Shown here piece by piece: positions 11,901-25,359 of a stretch of 64,000 bases of DNA. The stretch is from Microglena sp. YARC (Eukaryota; Chlorophyta; Chlorophyceae; Chlamydomonadales; Chlamydomonadaceae). The notes beneath the pieces were generated by a model, which saw nothing but the letters and a program-made list of their open reading frames with translations, searched no databases and was not told where the DNA came from. Location of the stretch: the NCBI GenBank assembly GCA_022414725.1, contig CM039465.1, positions 21,785,822 through 21,849,821 of the forward strand. Direction: 5' to 3'. Each line of letters begins with the position of its first letter. Positions within the stretch are counted from its first letter, which is position 1. Made by a program: the position numbers and the translations under genes.

Positions 11901-14900
11901 GTGGGAAGGGCAGCGTTGTGGAAAGGGCAGCGTTGTGGGAAGGGCAGCGGTGAATGAAGGGACACTTGGGATATCTGTTGGGATTTCAGCGGTAAATAAA
12001 AATACACTTGGGATTTCAATTGAGATTTCAGCGGTAAATAAAGAGACACTTGGAACCTGGCCTCCTGCAGGCGTGCACATTTTTTACTACTGTTTTCGAA
12101 GTCCATTTTCCATTAGCCCCCTCTGGACACCCGCTGAAGCCCTAGATTTCCCCCGTGTCTCTGTCCGCCGTCTGTCCGATGTCCGTCCGTCTGTCCGACA
12201 GATGTCCAGTTGGAACGATTCCGACCACCTCCGCACCCACCATTTTTGCTCATAGTTGGAGTGCGCATGACTAGAGTTGTCAGCATCGCAGCGGTCAAAA
12301 TGCTTCGCAAAAGTTGTTCAATGTTTGTAGCTCTATTTGGCTACGAGTAGCTACTTCTTCCACTACTTCCGAAACTCCCTGCCGGTGACTGCTAAAGCGA
12401 TTTTCCGTGTCGCTTGCGACAAACTCTTAGAACTTGTCAAAAATGGGTTCCCAGTGAAGCTTTGATATTTTGTATTACATAATATTACATGTTAAAGTCT
12501 ACTTGACACCACGAGGGTGTATGAGACTCTGTGCGTAAACAAAAAGAAAAAGCACCCACAAAGCAAAACCATTACATCAGAAAACCATTACATCAGGGGT
12601 GTGTCGAAGATTTTTGTATTTTGGAAGAGCAGCTCAAGACCTTTCGGATGTCATATATAAATCAAATTATAACGAGGGAGTAAAGCAGTTGGTTGCGTCT
12701 CAGGCAGCAGAGCTGGGGGTCCTCCTGCGCAACCCTGATCAAAAGAGTATTGTGAAAGAGCTCAAGACCATTTGCATGGTGTAATGATAACCAGGGTATT
12801 ACAAAGCGCGCGCGGCAGCGCGATTTTGCGCACACTTTTTGAGCCCCACTGCGTGTTTCGCGCAGTTTTCTCAACCCCCTGCGGGCGCAGCGCGCAGTTT
12901 TTGAGATTTTTGCTCTACAAAGCGCAAACTTATTTGACGTTTGTGCGCTTTAAGCGCTGACCAATTTGGCAAGAAGTAGTACCCTGATGCTAACGCCTGG
13001 TGGGGCCTGGCATTAAGGGAGCCCGTCGTACGCGGGCAGAGAACGGTCTACCACCTCAACTGGAGAAGCTACCATCGCGGTTGGCAACGACCTGCAGCGC
13101 TCAGGGCGACGGTAGGGGGAATCAAACCCCCGACCCTGCTTTGTTTCATAGATTTGGCGTACCACTAGACCAATCTATATCACTAAAACGGGCTTTGGCA
13201 TGGTATATATAAATCAAATTATAACAAGGGAGTTATGCAAGGGATGGTATATATAAATCAAATTATAACAAGGGAGTGATGCAAGGGATGGTATACATTA
13301 ATCAAATTATAACGAGGGAGTTATGCAAGGGATGATATATCTAAATCAAACTGTAACGAGGGAGTAATGCAAGGGATGGTATACATAAATCAAATTGTTA
13401 CGAGGGAGTAATGCAAGGGATGGTATATATAAATCAAATTGTAACGAGGGAGTAATGCAAGGGATGGTGTACATTAATCAAATTATAACGAGGGAGTTAT
13501 GCAAGGGATGATATATCTAAATCAAACTGTAACGAGGGAGTAATGCAAGGGATGGTATACATAAATCAAATTGTAACGAGGGAGTAATGCAAGGGATGGT
13601 ATATTTAAATCAAATTGTAACGAGGGAGTAATGCAAGGGATGGTATACATTAATCAAAGTATAACGAGGGAGTTATGCAAGGGATGATATATCTAAATCA
13701 AACTGTAACGAGGGAGTAACGCAAGGGATGGTATACATAAATCAAATTGTAACGAGGGAGTTATGCAAGGGATGGTATATATAAATCAAATTGTAACGAG
13801 GGAGTATCTCACCTCATACACATCCCTAGCAGATGTGTAGTTACCACTGGCCTCCTGCAGACGTGCGTTGTTATAGCCTAGGGTAAGCCGCCTCAAGTCA
13901 GCCGCGGAGGTAGCAGCTGAGCCCTCCAATGATGCGGTCTCTGCCTCTGCGCGTACACTGGCATTTGCCTCGGTCATTAGGGCGATGGCCTCAGGAGTGC
14001 GACCAGCTCTGCAAGGAAATGGGCAGGGGATTTGGGGGAGTGTGGGGAGTTTCTGCCAGCCTGCAGCCAGTTTGGGCTAAATTAGCTGAGCCCTCCATCG
14101 ATGCGGTCTCTGCCTCTCCGGGTACACTGGCATTTGCCTGGGTCATCAGGGCGATGGCCTCAGGGGTGCGACCAGCTCTGCAAGGAAGTGGAAGGGGATT
14201 TAGGGGAGTGTGGGGAGTTTCTGCCAGCCTGTATCGAGTTTGGGGCTAAATTAGCTGAGCCCTCCAACGATGCGATCTCTGCCTCTGCGGGTACACTGGC
14301 ATTTGCCTGGGTCATCAGGGCGATGGCCTCAGGGGTGCGACCAGCTCTGCAAGGAAGTGGAAGGGGATTTAGGGGAGTGGAGGGAGTTTCTGCCAGCCTG
14401 TATCGAGTTTGGGGCTAAATTAGCTGAGCCCTCCAACGATGCGGTCTCTGCCTCTGCGGGTACACTGGCATTTGCCTGGGTCATCAGGGCGATGGCCTCA
14501 GGGGTGCGACCAGCTCTGCAAGGAAGTGGAAGGGGATTTAGGGGAGTGGCGGGAGTTTCTGCCAGCCTGTATCGAGTTTGGGGCTTAATTAGCTGAGCCC
14601 TCCAACGATGCGGTCTCTGCCTTTGTGCGCACACTGGCATCTGCCTTGGTCATTAGGGCGATGGCCTCAGGGGTGCGACCAGCTGTACATGGGAGTGGGG
14701 AGGGGATTTAGGGGAGTGAGGGGAGTTTCTGCCAGCCTGTATCAAATTTGGGACTTTATTAGCTGAGCCCTCTAAGGATGCGGTCTCTGTCTCTGTGCGT
14801 ACAATGGCATTTACATGGGTAATAAGAGCGACGGCCTCAGGGGTGCGGCCAGCTCTGCAAGGAAATGGGCAGGGGATTTAGGGGAATTAGGGGATTTAGG

Positions 14901-17900
14901 GGATTTAGGGGAGTTTGGAGATTTCCAGCACGCCTGTTAAGTTTGTAGCTATGTTTGAATCTAGTTGCCTTGCACCCAGCCTCAGGGGTACGGCCAGCTG
15001 TACAAGGGAGTGGGCAGGGGATTTAGTTGATTTCCAATCAGCCTGCATGATGTGTGTGGCTTTATAAGGATGTAGTTGCCTTGTAGCTAGCCTGGTGGCT
15101 GGACTCCACATTGCATGTTCCTGGGCAGGACGTGATCGATGCCTTGGCTATTGCGCTCAAGAGGGAGGACCCAACAGGCTGTGGTGCTGGTGAGAGGGGG
15201 AAACCTTGCGGGTGGGGGAGAGGGGCTGGTGGAATGAGGGAAGGGGCGGGGGGGAGGAGGCCACCTTGGCAGTGGTGTTGGGAATGGTGAAAGGGGGGAT
15301 TTACAATCAGCTTGCATGATGTGTGGGGCTTTATTAGCTGAGCCCTCTAAGGATGAGGTCTCTGCCTCTGTGCGTACAGTGGCATTTGCATGGGTCATAA
15401 GAGCGACGGGCTCAGGGGTGCGGATTTACAATCAGCTCAGCCTGCATGATGTGTGTGGCTTTATAAGGATCTAGTTGCCTTGTAGCAAGCCTGGGCAAGG
15501 GGGTAAGACCAGAGGGACTCTTGAAACTTCTTTTGAAACACTATTCCAGTGAAGTCTGTATTTGATGTTGGGATGTCAATATCATCCTGGTCCCAAGATT
15601 CTCATGCATGATCAGATTATTATAGTTCAAACGGTATCATGGCATCATGCGATACAGCAGGATATTCTGATATATTGTTTGATATTGCTCTGTATATCGT
15701 ACAATTTTGTGCGATACATCATAACATCTGTATATCCCTGATATCGTACTTGACACCCTTGATAAAAGTGAACACAAAGAAAGAAGGAACATAGAGGGGG
15801 ACAAAAACTGACGCACCTGTAGAATAGGACAGGACAGGACAGGATAGGACGAATGGGTGCCAGTACCAGCACCAGAACCATCATTAGCAGCAGTAGCACC
15901 AGCACTAGCACCCCATTTCGAGCTACCAGGGATAACAACAGCACCAGTACCAGCACCAGATTCACCAGGACCAGCACCAACGCCAGAACCCCATTTCCAA
16001 CTACCAGCACCAGCGACGGCGCTGGCGCCAGGACAGCTCCTGGACAGGACGCACCTGTAGAATAGGACAGCAGCGTTATTCAGCAGCCTGGATGGTACTT
16101 TGTGCTCTGGGATAGCAGCTGCCGCCACTGCCTCTGCTGCTGCTGCAACCTCAGGATCCTCGTCCTCTGCATCGTCATCGCTACCGAATAGATCGTCCTT
16201 GGCAGACACCTTTTTTTCAGCGGCTGAGGCTATTCGCTCCCGACGCTTGGCTATGGCATCTTCGCGCTTGCGAGCAACCTCGGCCTGTTTGCGTCGGTGG
16301 ATGCCGAGACCATGCTCGTATGCCTTCAGAGAGCCAGCAGAGGGAGAGGAGGGGGGGAGGAGAGGAGAGGAGGTTGGTGGGAAGGAGATGGTTATGATAG
16401 ATGGTGTATTAGCTTTCAGGCTACGCGGCCTGCATGCGTCGGTGGATGCCGAGACCATGCTCGTATGCCCTCAGAGACCCTGCAGGAGGAGAGGAGGAGA
16501 GGAGGGGAGGAGGAGAGGAGAGGGGGAGAGGAGGTCGGTGGGTAGGAAGTGGTTTTGAAGATGGTGAATTGGCTTTCAGGCTACGCGGCCTGTTTGCGGC
16601 GGTGGATGCCGAGATCATGCTTGTATGCCTTCAAAGAGCCTGCAGGAAGAGAGGAGGGTAGGAGGAGAGGAGAGGAAGTCGGTGGGTAGGACGTGGTTTT
16701 GATAGAAGGTGAATCAGCTTTCAGGCTACGCGGCCTGCTTGCGGCGGTTGGATACCCAGACCATGCTCGTATGCCCTCAGAGACTCTGCAGGAGGAGAGG
16801 AGGGTAGGAGGAGAGGAGGAGAGGAGGGTATGAGGAGGGGAGGAGGGTAGGAGGAGAGGAGAGGAGGGTAGGAGGGTAGGAGGAGAGGAGGGTAGGAGGG
16901 TAGGAGGGTAGGAGGAGAGGAGGGTAGGAGGAGAGGAGGATAGGAGGATAGGAGGGGAGGAGGAGAGAGAGGTAGGAGGAGAGGAGGAGGAGGAGGGGAG
17001 GAGGGTAGGAGGAGAGGAGGGTAGGAGGAGAGGAGGGTAGGAGGAGAGTAGGAGAGGAGGGTAGGAGGAGAGGAGGGTAGGAGGAGAGGAGAGGAGGGTA
17101 GGAGGAGAGGAGGGTAGGAGGAGAGGAGGGGAGGAGGAGAGAGGAGGAGGAGGGTAGGAGGGTAGGAGGGTAGGAGGGTAAGAGGGTAGGGGGGGAGGAG
17201 GGTAGGAGGAGAGGAGGGTAGGAGGAGAGTAGGAGAGGAGGGGAGGAGGAGAGGAGGGTAGGAGGGTAGGAGGAGAGGAGGGTAGGAGGGTAGGAGGGTA
17301 GGAGGAGAGGAGGGTAGGAGAGGAGGAGAGGAGGTAGGAGGAGAGGAGGGTAGGAGGAGAGGAGGGTAGGAGGAGGGTAGGAGAGGAGAGGAGAGGAGAG
17401 GAGAGGAGAGGAGAGGAGAGGAGAGGAGAGGAGAGGAGAGGAGAGGAGAGGAGAGGAGGTTGGTGGGTAGGAGATGGTTATGATAGATGGTGAATTTGCT
17501 TTCAGGCTACGCGGCCTGCTTGCGTAGGTGGATGCCGAGACCATGCCGGTATGCCTTCAGAGACCCTGCATGAGGAGAGGAGGTCAGTGTGTAGGAGATT
17601 GTATTGAGGACAATGGTTTCGAGGTTGATGGTTTTGAGATGGTTTTTAGGAGGTCAGTGGGTATGGGATGTTGGTGGTAGGAGATGGTTTTGAGGAGGTC
17701 AGTGGGTATGGGAGGTTGGTGGGTAGGAGATGGTTTTCAGGAGTTCAGTGGGTATGGGAGGTTGGTGGGTAGGAGATGGTTTTCAGGAGGTCAGTGGGTA
17801 TGGGAGGTTGGTGGGTAGGAGATGGTTTTCAGGAGGTCAGTGGGTATGGGAGGTTGGTGGGCAGGAGATGGTTTTCAGGAGGTCAGTGGGTATGGGAGGT

Positions 17901-20900
17901 TGGTGGGTAGGAGATGGTTTTCAGGAGATGAGTGGGTATGGGAGGTTGGTGGGTAGGAGATGGTTTTCAGGAGGTCAGTGGGTATGGGAGGTTGGTGGGT
18001 AGGAGATGGTTTTCAGGAGGTCAGTGGGTATGGGAGGTTGGTGGGTAGGAGATGGTTTTCAGGAGGTCAGTGGGTATGGGAGGTTGGTGGGTAGGAGATG
18101 GTTCTGCTATAAGGTGTATCAGCCTTCATGCTACTCACTGTCTGCAGGCGGGTTCACACTACTATACCACAATCCTGTGTACAGAATGTTATCACATGGG
18201 TAGGAGATTGGATCAGGAGGGGGCAAGAGGAGAGGAGGGAAGAGGAGGGGTTAGGAGATTGGATCAGGAGGGGGCAAGAGGAGAGGAGGGAAGAGGAGGG
18301 GTTAGGAGATTGGATCAGGAGGGGGCAAGAGGAGAGGAGGGAAGAGGAGGGGTTAGGAGATTGGATCAGGAGGGGGCAAGAGGAGAGGAGGAAGAGGAGG
18401 GGGTAGGAGATTGGATCAGGAGGGGGCAAGAGGAGAGGAGGGAAGAGGAGGGTTAGGAGATCGGATCAGGAGGGGGCAAGAGGAGAGGAGGAAGAGGAGG
18501 GGGTAGGAGATTGGATCAGGAGGGGGCAAGAGGAGAGGAGGGAAGAGGAGGGTAGGAGATTGGATCAGGAGGGGGCAAGAGGAGAGGAGGGAAGAGGAGG
18601 GGGTAGGAGATTGGATCAGGAGGGGGCAAGAGGAGAGGAGGGAAGAGGAGGGGTTAGGAGATTGGATCAGGAGGGGGCAAGAGAGAGGAGGAAGAGGAGG
18701 GGGTAGGAGATTGGATCAGGAGGGGGCAAGAGGATAGGCGAGGGGGGGAGGTCAGGGGAAAGAAGGGGGTAGGAGGAGAGAAGGGGATGGGAGGGGCGAG
18801 TGTAGGAGATGGGAGCAGGAGGGGGTAGGAGGATTGGCGAGGGGGGGAGGTCAGGGGAAAGAAGGGTGGGAGGAGAGAAGGGGATGGGAGGAGCGAGTGT
18901 AGGAGATGGGAGCAGGAGGGGGTAGGAGGATTGGCGAGGGGGGGAGGTCAGGGGAAAGGAGGGGGTAGGAGGAGAGAAGAGGATGGGAGGGGCGAGTGTA
19001 GGAGATGGGAGCAGGAGGGGTAGGAGGATTGGCGAGGGGGGAGGTCAGGGGAAAGAAGGGGGTAGGAGGAGAGAAGGGGATGGGAGGGGCGAGTGTAGGA
19101 GATGGGAGCAGGAGGGGGTAGGAAGAGAGGCCAGGAGGTCAGGGGAAAAGAGCTAGGAGCAAGAAAGGTCAAGAGAGGAGGGGGGGGGCAGGTCAGGCAT
19201 GAGTATGTACCTTGTAAATTGTATTCTGGTCTATACCAGCCAGTACAGGTCCTAGCCAGTAGTATCCCAGCCAGTACAGGAGTAGAGACTATAAGGCTAG
19301 GAAATGGAGTTCGGGTAAATACTGGGACCTTGACCTTTTTTGTATCCTGGGAAGTAGGGTTTCCAATCAATAAATCAATAATAAAGGAATACATAAATAA
19401 ATACATGGATACATAAACAAATACATGGATACATAAATGTAAATATTAGCTTACATATTAAAAAATATATCAATACAATGAAGGATTAAATAATTCAGTA
19501 GAGAGTACATGGCTAGGAAATAGTCTACACCTACCTGCAGGAACTTTTCCCCCTGCTATTTATAGCGATCGCTAGTTCTTACCCCGTTTTAACAAATTAT
19601 CTCTATAAAAAGTTTTACCAAATGTTGTTTTTATTATGAATGCCCTAAATGGCCATAAAAAGCTACAAAGGCTATGAAAGCTATAAAAAGCACTGAAGCA
19701 CTGTCTCTGGAGGAAGGTATTTAGGTGTTTGATACATTATTTCTTTTCCTCCCTCGTTCTTTCTTTCCCTCCCTCGTTCTACGCATCATGAGTATCTGTC
19801 TCTGGAGGAGGCCTAAAAGTATAATGCTAGAAAAGGGGCTAGAAAAGTAATGCTAGAAAAGTAATGCTAGAAAAGTAATGCTAGAAAAAGGGCTAGAAAA
19901 GTAATGCTAGAAAAGTAATGCTAGAAAAGGGGCTAGAAAAGTAATGCTAGAAAAGTAATGCTAGAAAAGTAATGCTAGAAAAGCTTCTTCTCATATAATG
20001 TTAGAAAGTATAATGCTAGAAAAAACCACTTCCAGATTTAAAAAAATAAATCCCTGACCTACCAGCAGGGCCAGCTGGCGCCAGTCGATATTTTATTATG
20101 TTCAATATTGTAATATATATAAATACAATGAATAATTAAAGAACTCAGGAGAGAGTATATGGATAGGAGATATTCTATACCTACTAGCAGGGTCAGCCAG
20201 CGCTATATATAGCGATCGCTAGTTTTTAGCCCGTTTTAGCAAAATTATCCCTATAAAAGAATAAAAACAAATGTTGTTTTATTTTTATACCCTACATTTT
20301 TAGCCCCTAAAAGCTACAAAAGGCTATAAAATCACTAAAGCGCTGTCCCTGGAGGAAGCCTCAAAACATTGAGCTGAAAAAAACCTTCAGATTTGAAAAC
20401 AAGATCCCTGACTTACCACCAGGGGTCGGCTATGTTATATAATATTAGTGAATAAATAATGTTATATCATATTATATCATATTAGAATCACCGATCAGAA
20501 GCGAATGGCGCAGTGGTAGAGCAGAGGTAAAAAATTGACGCAGGCGCCGGGTTTGAACCCCCTTGAGTGCGCTTGGGCCCGTTCGGAGGGTCGTCGACGG
20601 TAAGTGGTATCTAGGTGCAATGTTGGCTCGGGCAGCGCATACTTACGATCCGGTTCCCTTAATCCCACTGGGCACGTCCTTAGAGGTCATTGTGACAATT
20701 CTTGGATGTTTGACTTTTCAATTTTATTTTCTATGAGTCGGACGAGCCTTCTCACCAGAATTTTGAATTTATTTGAAAAACTAATATTATTGTGACACTA
20801 CAATAATATTAGTTAATATTAGTTTTTCAAACACTAATATTTGTTGCCGTTCCTTACTTACCAGCAGGGTCAGCTGGCGCCAACAGTTCTGCCAGCAGCT

Positions 20901-23900
20901 CCCATATATCTGAATCCTCCACCTGCCTGTGTGCAGCGTCTTTGAAGTGGGTGATCGTCTTCTCAATCTTCGCAGGATGGTCGTAAATGAGCTGACCAAG
21001 GATCTGGGCAAACCAGGTGGGGTGGTGTGGTGTGAGGTGTGGTGGTGGGGAATGGTGCGAAGGGGGGTGGGGTGGGGTGGGGAATGGTGCGGAGGGGTTA
21101 GGTGGGGTGGGGTGGGAGGGGGGAGAAGGCAGTGTGAAAGAGGGGAGAAGGGTGTGTGTGGGGGGAGAGGGGCGGGTAGGGAGAAGGGCTGATGGGGAGA
21201 GAAGTGTGTGTGCGGCTGGTGGGGAGGTGTGTGTGTAGGGAGAGGGGCGGGTAGGGAGAAGGGTGTGTGTGGGGAGAGGGGCTGATGGGGAGAGAAATGT
21301 GTGTGCGGCTGGTGGGGAGGTGTGTGTGGGGAGAGGGGCGGGTAGGGAGAAGGGCTGATGGGGAGAGAAGTGTGTGTGCGGCTGGTGGGGAGGTGTGTGT
21401 GTGTGTTATAGTAGCTGAAAAACCTTGTAACAATCCAATCCAATCAAACTTAGAGTGCACACCATCTGCCTTCATGACTGGCAACAAGATCCAACTAAGT
21501 GTGCTACAAGCTTTGGGTGTCACCCAGTGGCTGGCTATTTGAGTTGGCGGGAAGCTGCCGTGAGTAACCAAAACAAAGAACACTGATAACTCAACACAGC
21601 GGTGCACAAAATCTGTCTTGATGACTGGCAACACCATCCAACCAAATGCATAACACACACACCTAACACACACAGACATCTAACACATCTAACACATGCA
21701 GACACAACTAACACACACAAACATCTAACACATACAGACACACCTAACACACACAACCATCTAACCATACAGACACACCTAACACACACAACCATCTATC
21801 ACATACAGACACACCCAACACACACAAACATCTAACACACACAAACATCTTACACATACAGACACACCTAACACACACAACCATCTAACACAGTAGACAC
21901 ACCTAACACACACAAACATCTATCACACACAAACATCTAACACATACAGACACACCTAACACACACAACCATCTAACCATACAGACACACCTAACACACA
22001 CAAAAATTGAACACACACAGACAATCCGAACACAAACAACCATCTAACACATACAGACACACCTAACACACACAACCATCTAACACATGCAGACACACCT
22101 AACACACACAACCATCCTACACATACAGACACACCTAACACACACAACCATCTAACACATACAGACACACCTAACACACACAAATATATAACACATGCAG
22201 ACACACCTAACACACACAAACATCTATCACACACAACCATCTAACACATACAGACACACCTAACACACACAACCATCTAACCATACAGACACACCTAACA
22301 CACACAGACACTCCGAACACACACAACCATCTAACACATACAGACACACCTAACACACACAACCATCTAACACATGCAGACACGCCTAACACACACAACC
22401 ATCCTACACATACAGACACACCTAACACACACAACCATCTAACACGTACAGACACACCTAACACACACAAATATATAACACATGCAGACACACCTGACAC
22501 ACACAACCATCTAACACACACGACCATCCTACACATACAGACACACCTAACACACACAACCATCTAACACGTACAGACACACCTAACACGCACAAACATC
22601 TATCACAGACAAACATCTAACACATACAGACACACCTAACACACACAACCATCTAACCATACAGACACACCTAACACACACAAAAATTGAACACACACAG
22701 ACACTCCGAACACACACAACCATCTAACACACACAACCATCTAACACATGCAGACACACCTAATACACACAACCATCCTACACATACAGACACACCTAAC
22801 ACACACAACCATCTAAGACGTACAGACACACCTAACACACACAAATATATAACACATGCAGACACACCTAACACACACAACCATCTAACACACACAACCA
22901 TCCTACACATACAGACACACCTAACACACACAACCATCTAACACGTACAGCCACACCTAACACGCACAAATATCTAACACATGCAGACACACCTAACACA
23001 CACAAACATCTAACATATACAGGCACACCTAACACACACAGTATCTACCTGCAGCACGAAATAAGACAAAGCAAGTGCTCCCTCATTGATGATCCTCTAA
23101 ATACCGTACTAACATGATAATTTGGCGTTTTCTCGGCAAAGGGATAGGCAGGGGGTTCTGCGGAATTGAACCCGGGTTGATCGGTGCGCCAGGGGGGGGA
23201 AATGCCGCCTGCCGATTCATCGGTCCCAGATTCACTTTAACGGCTACCCGCTAAGACAAAGGTCAATTATCAAACCGTTAACTTTTCGTACCAGTTTGGC
23301 AGTTCTGAATCACAAGCCAATGAACTTACATATGTGTAGGGACCGGCTCATCCTATGATGCTGACACATGATATAGTTTGTTTTGATCACATGGTCTATC
23401 ACATGGTTTGGTCACATGGTCTATCACATGGTTTAGTCACATGGTCTATCACATGGTTTAATCACATGGTCTATCACATGGTTTGGTCACATGGTCTATC
23501 ACATGGTTTGGTCACATGGTCTATCACATGGTTTGGTCACATGGTCTATCACATGGTTTGGTCACATGGTCTATCACATGGTTTGGCCACATGGCCTATC
23601 ACATGGTTTGGTCACATGGTTTGGTCACATGGTTTGATCACATGGTATATGACATGGTTTGGTCACATGGTCTATCACATGGTTTGATCACGTGGTCTAT
23701 CACATGGTCTATCACATGGTTTGATCACATGGTATATCACATGGTTTGGTCACATGGTCTACCACATGCCAATGGTCTCACACATGTTTAGGGTTCGGCT
23801 CATCCTATGATGTTGACACCTGATATAGGTACTAGTACTCTCATCCAGTGAAACACAAATGAATCTGGATGGATCACATACCTTGAGAGCATAAGCCGCG

Positions 23901-25294
23901 TTGGATGGATCACACGTTTGGAAGTATAGCGTTAGTGGGACCAAGTGAAGCGCAGCTACACACACACACACACCAACCTTCACACACACACCAGCACACA
24001 CACACCAACACACACACAGCTCACATAAGCCACGCTTGTCTTCCAATTGGGACTTTACCCCAATCATAAGCCCCATTTACAAGTGTGGGTCGGTTTTTTG
24101 TGTGTTCATGCTGTATGGATCACTTACCGTGAGAGCGGCATAGAACACTGGGGCTGCTTTCAAGGCAATCCCCAACTCAAATAATGCTTTGGTACTGGTA
24201 CTCTCATCCAAAGAGTAAAACACAAATGAAGCCAGCTGGATCACATACTGTGAGAGCAGCATAGAACACTGCGGCTGCTTTCAAGGCAATCCCCAACTCA
24301 AATAATGCTTTGGTACTGGTACTCTCATCCAAAGAGTAAAACACAAATGAAGCCAGCTGGATCAAATACCGTGAGAGCAGCATAGAACACTGCAGCTGCT
24401 TTCAAGGCAATCCCCAACTCAAATAATGCTTTGGTACAGGTACTCTCATCCAAAGAGTAAAACACAAATGAAGCCAGCTGGATCAAATACCGTGAGAGCA
24501 GCATAGAACACTGCGGCTGCTTTCCAGGCAATCCCCAACTCAAATAATGCTTTGTTACAGGTACTCTCATCCAAAGAGTAAAACACAAATGAAGCCAGCT
24601 GGATCACATACCGTGAGAGCAGCATAGAACACTGCGGCTGCTTTCAAGGCACTCTCTAACTCAGATGATGAGTTGTTACTGGTACTCTCATCCAACGAGT
24701 GCAAACACAAATGAATCTGGAAGAATCATGGGTGGAGGCTTTGCCCCAACCATAAGCACCCTTTTTGGCGGAGCCCCCTCTTCAAGGGGGCGGGAGCCCC
24801 CATGTTTACCAATTTGTCCGTCTGTCCGACCGAAAAAGAAAAAAAACTTGAAGCCTGACACATCAGCCAACGGTCGCGTAACTGACTCGCTTCGGTCAGC
24901 TCCATCGTTGCCACCTTTCGTTCCGTTGCCAACACACCCCGCCAATTTTCCGCGTTGCTTGCGACGCTGCATAGGACTTGTCAAGCGTGAGTCGAGTTTT
25001 TGTGTGTTGATGCTGTATGGATCACTTACCTTGAGTGCGTCATAGAACACTGGGGCTGCTTTCAAGGCACTCTCCAGCTCAGATGATGCGTTAATACTGG
25101 TTCCCTCATCTAGACCTCTGGCCAGGTACATCTGAGCCAATCCCATGTGTGGCAGTGCCAGGCTGGGGTCCAGGCGACTTGCCTGCAGGAGGCAGGAGGC
25201 AGAAAGCAGGAGGAAAAGTTAATGGTGTGGTTTGGCTAGACCTGGATTGGATTGGTTGGGGTGGACTTACAGGGCCGAGTGTGTGGGGGTGAAT

Positions 25295-25359
<65 letters not shown>

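Noticed and set aside
12599..12784. A 61-codon plus-strand ORF with a plausible amphipathic sequence (RAAQDLSDVIYKSNYNEGVK)
   Set aside because: Part of it is a diverged copy of the 44-bp minisatellite unit and the rest matches no family I recognise; probably chance.
13200..13806. CRISPR-like regular repeats (also at 58353-59165 and 17690-18110)
   Set aside because: Units are directly contiguous without unique spacers, and the context is a eukaryotic intron.
16777..17544. 255-codon Ser/Leu/Pro ORF on the minus strand
   Set aside because: Low-complexity translation of the GGTAGGAGGAGAGG array within CTR9 intron 5.
20505..20575. Functional tRNA gene
   Set aside because: A- and B-boxes are present but acceptor and anticodon stems do not pair by eye, and an unrelated body follows; SINE is more likely.
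21535..22940. Cys/Val-rich proteins on the minus strand (VRWLCVLGVSVCV..)
   Set aside because: Translation of the CACACAACCATCT minisatellite; no start context, splice signal or homology.
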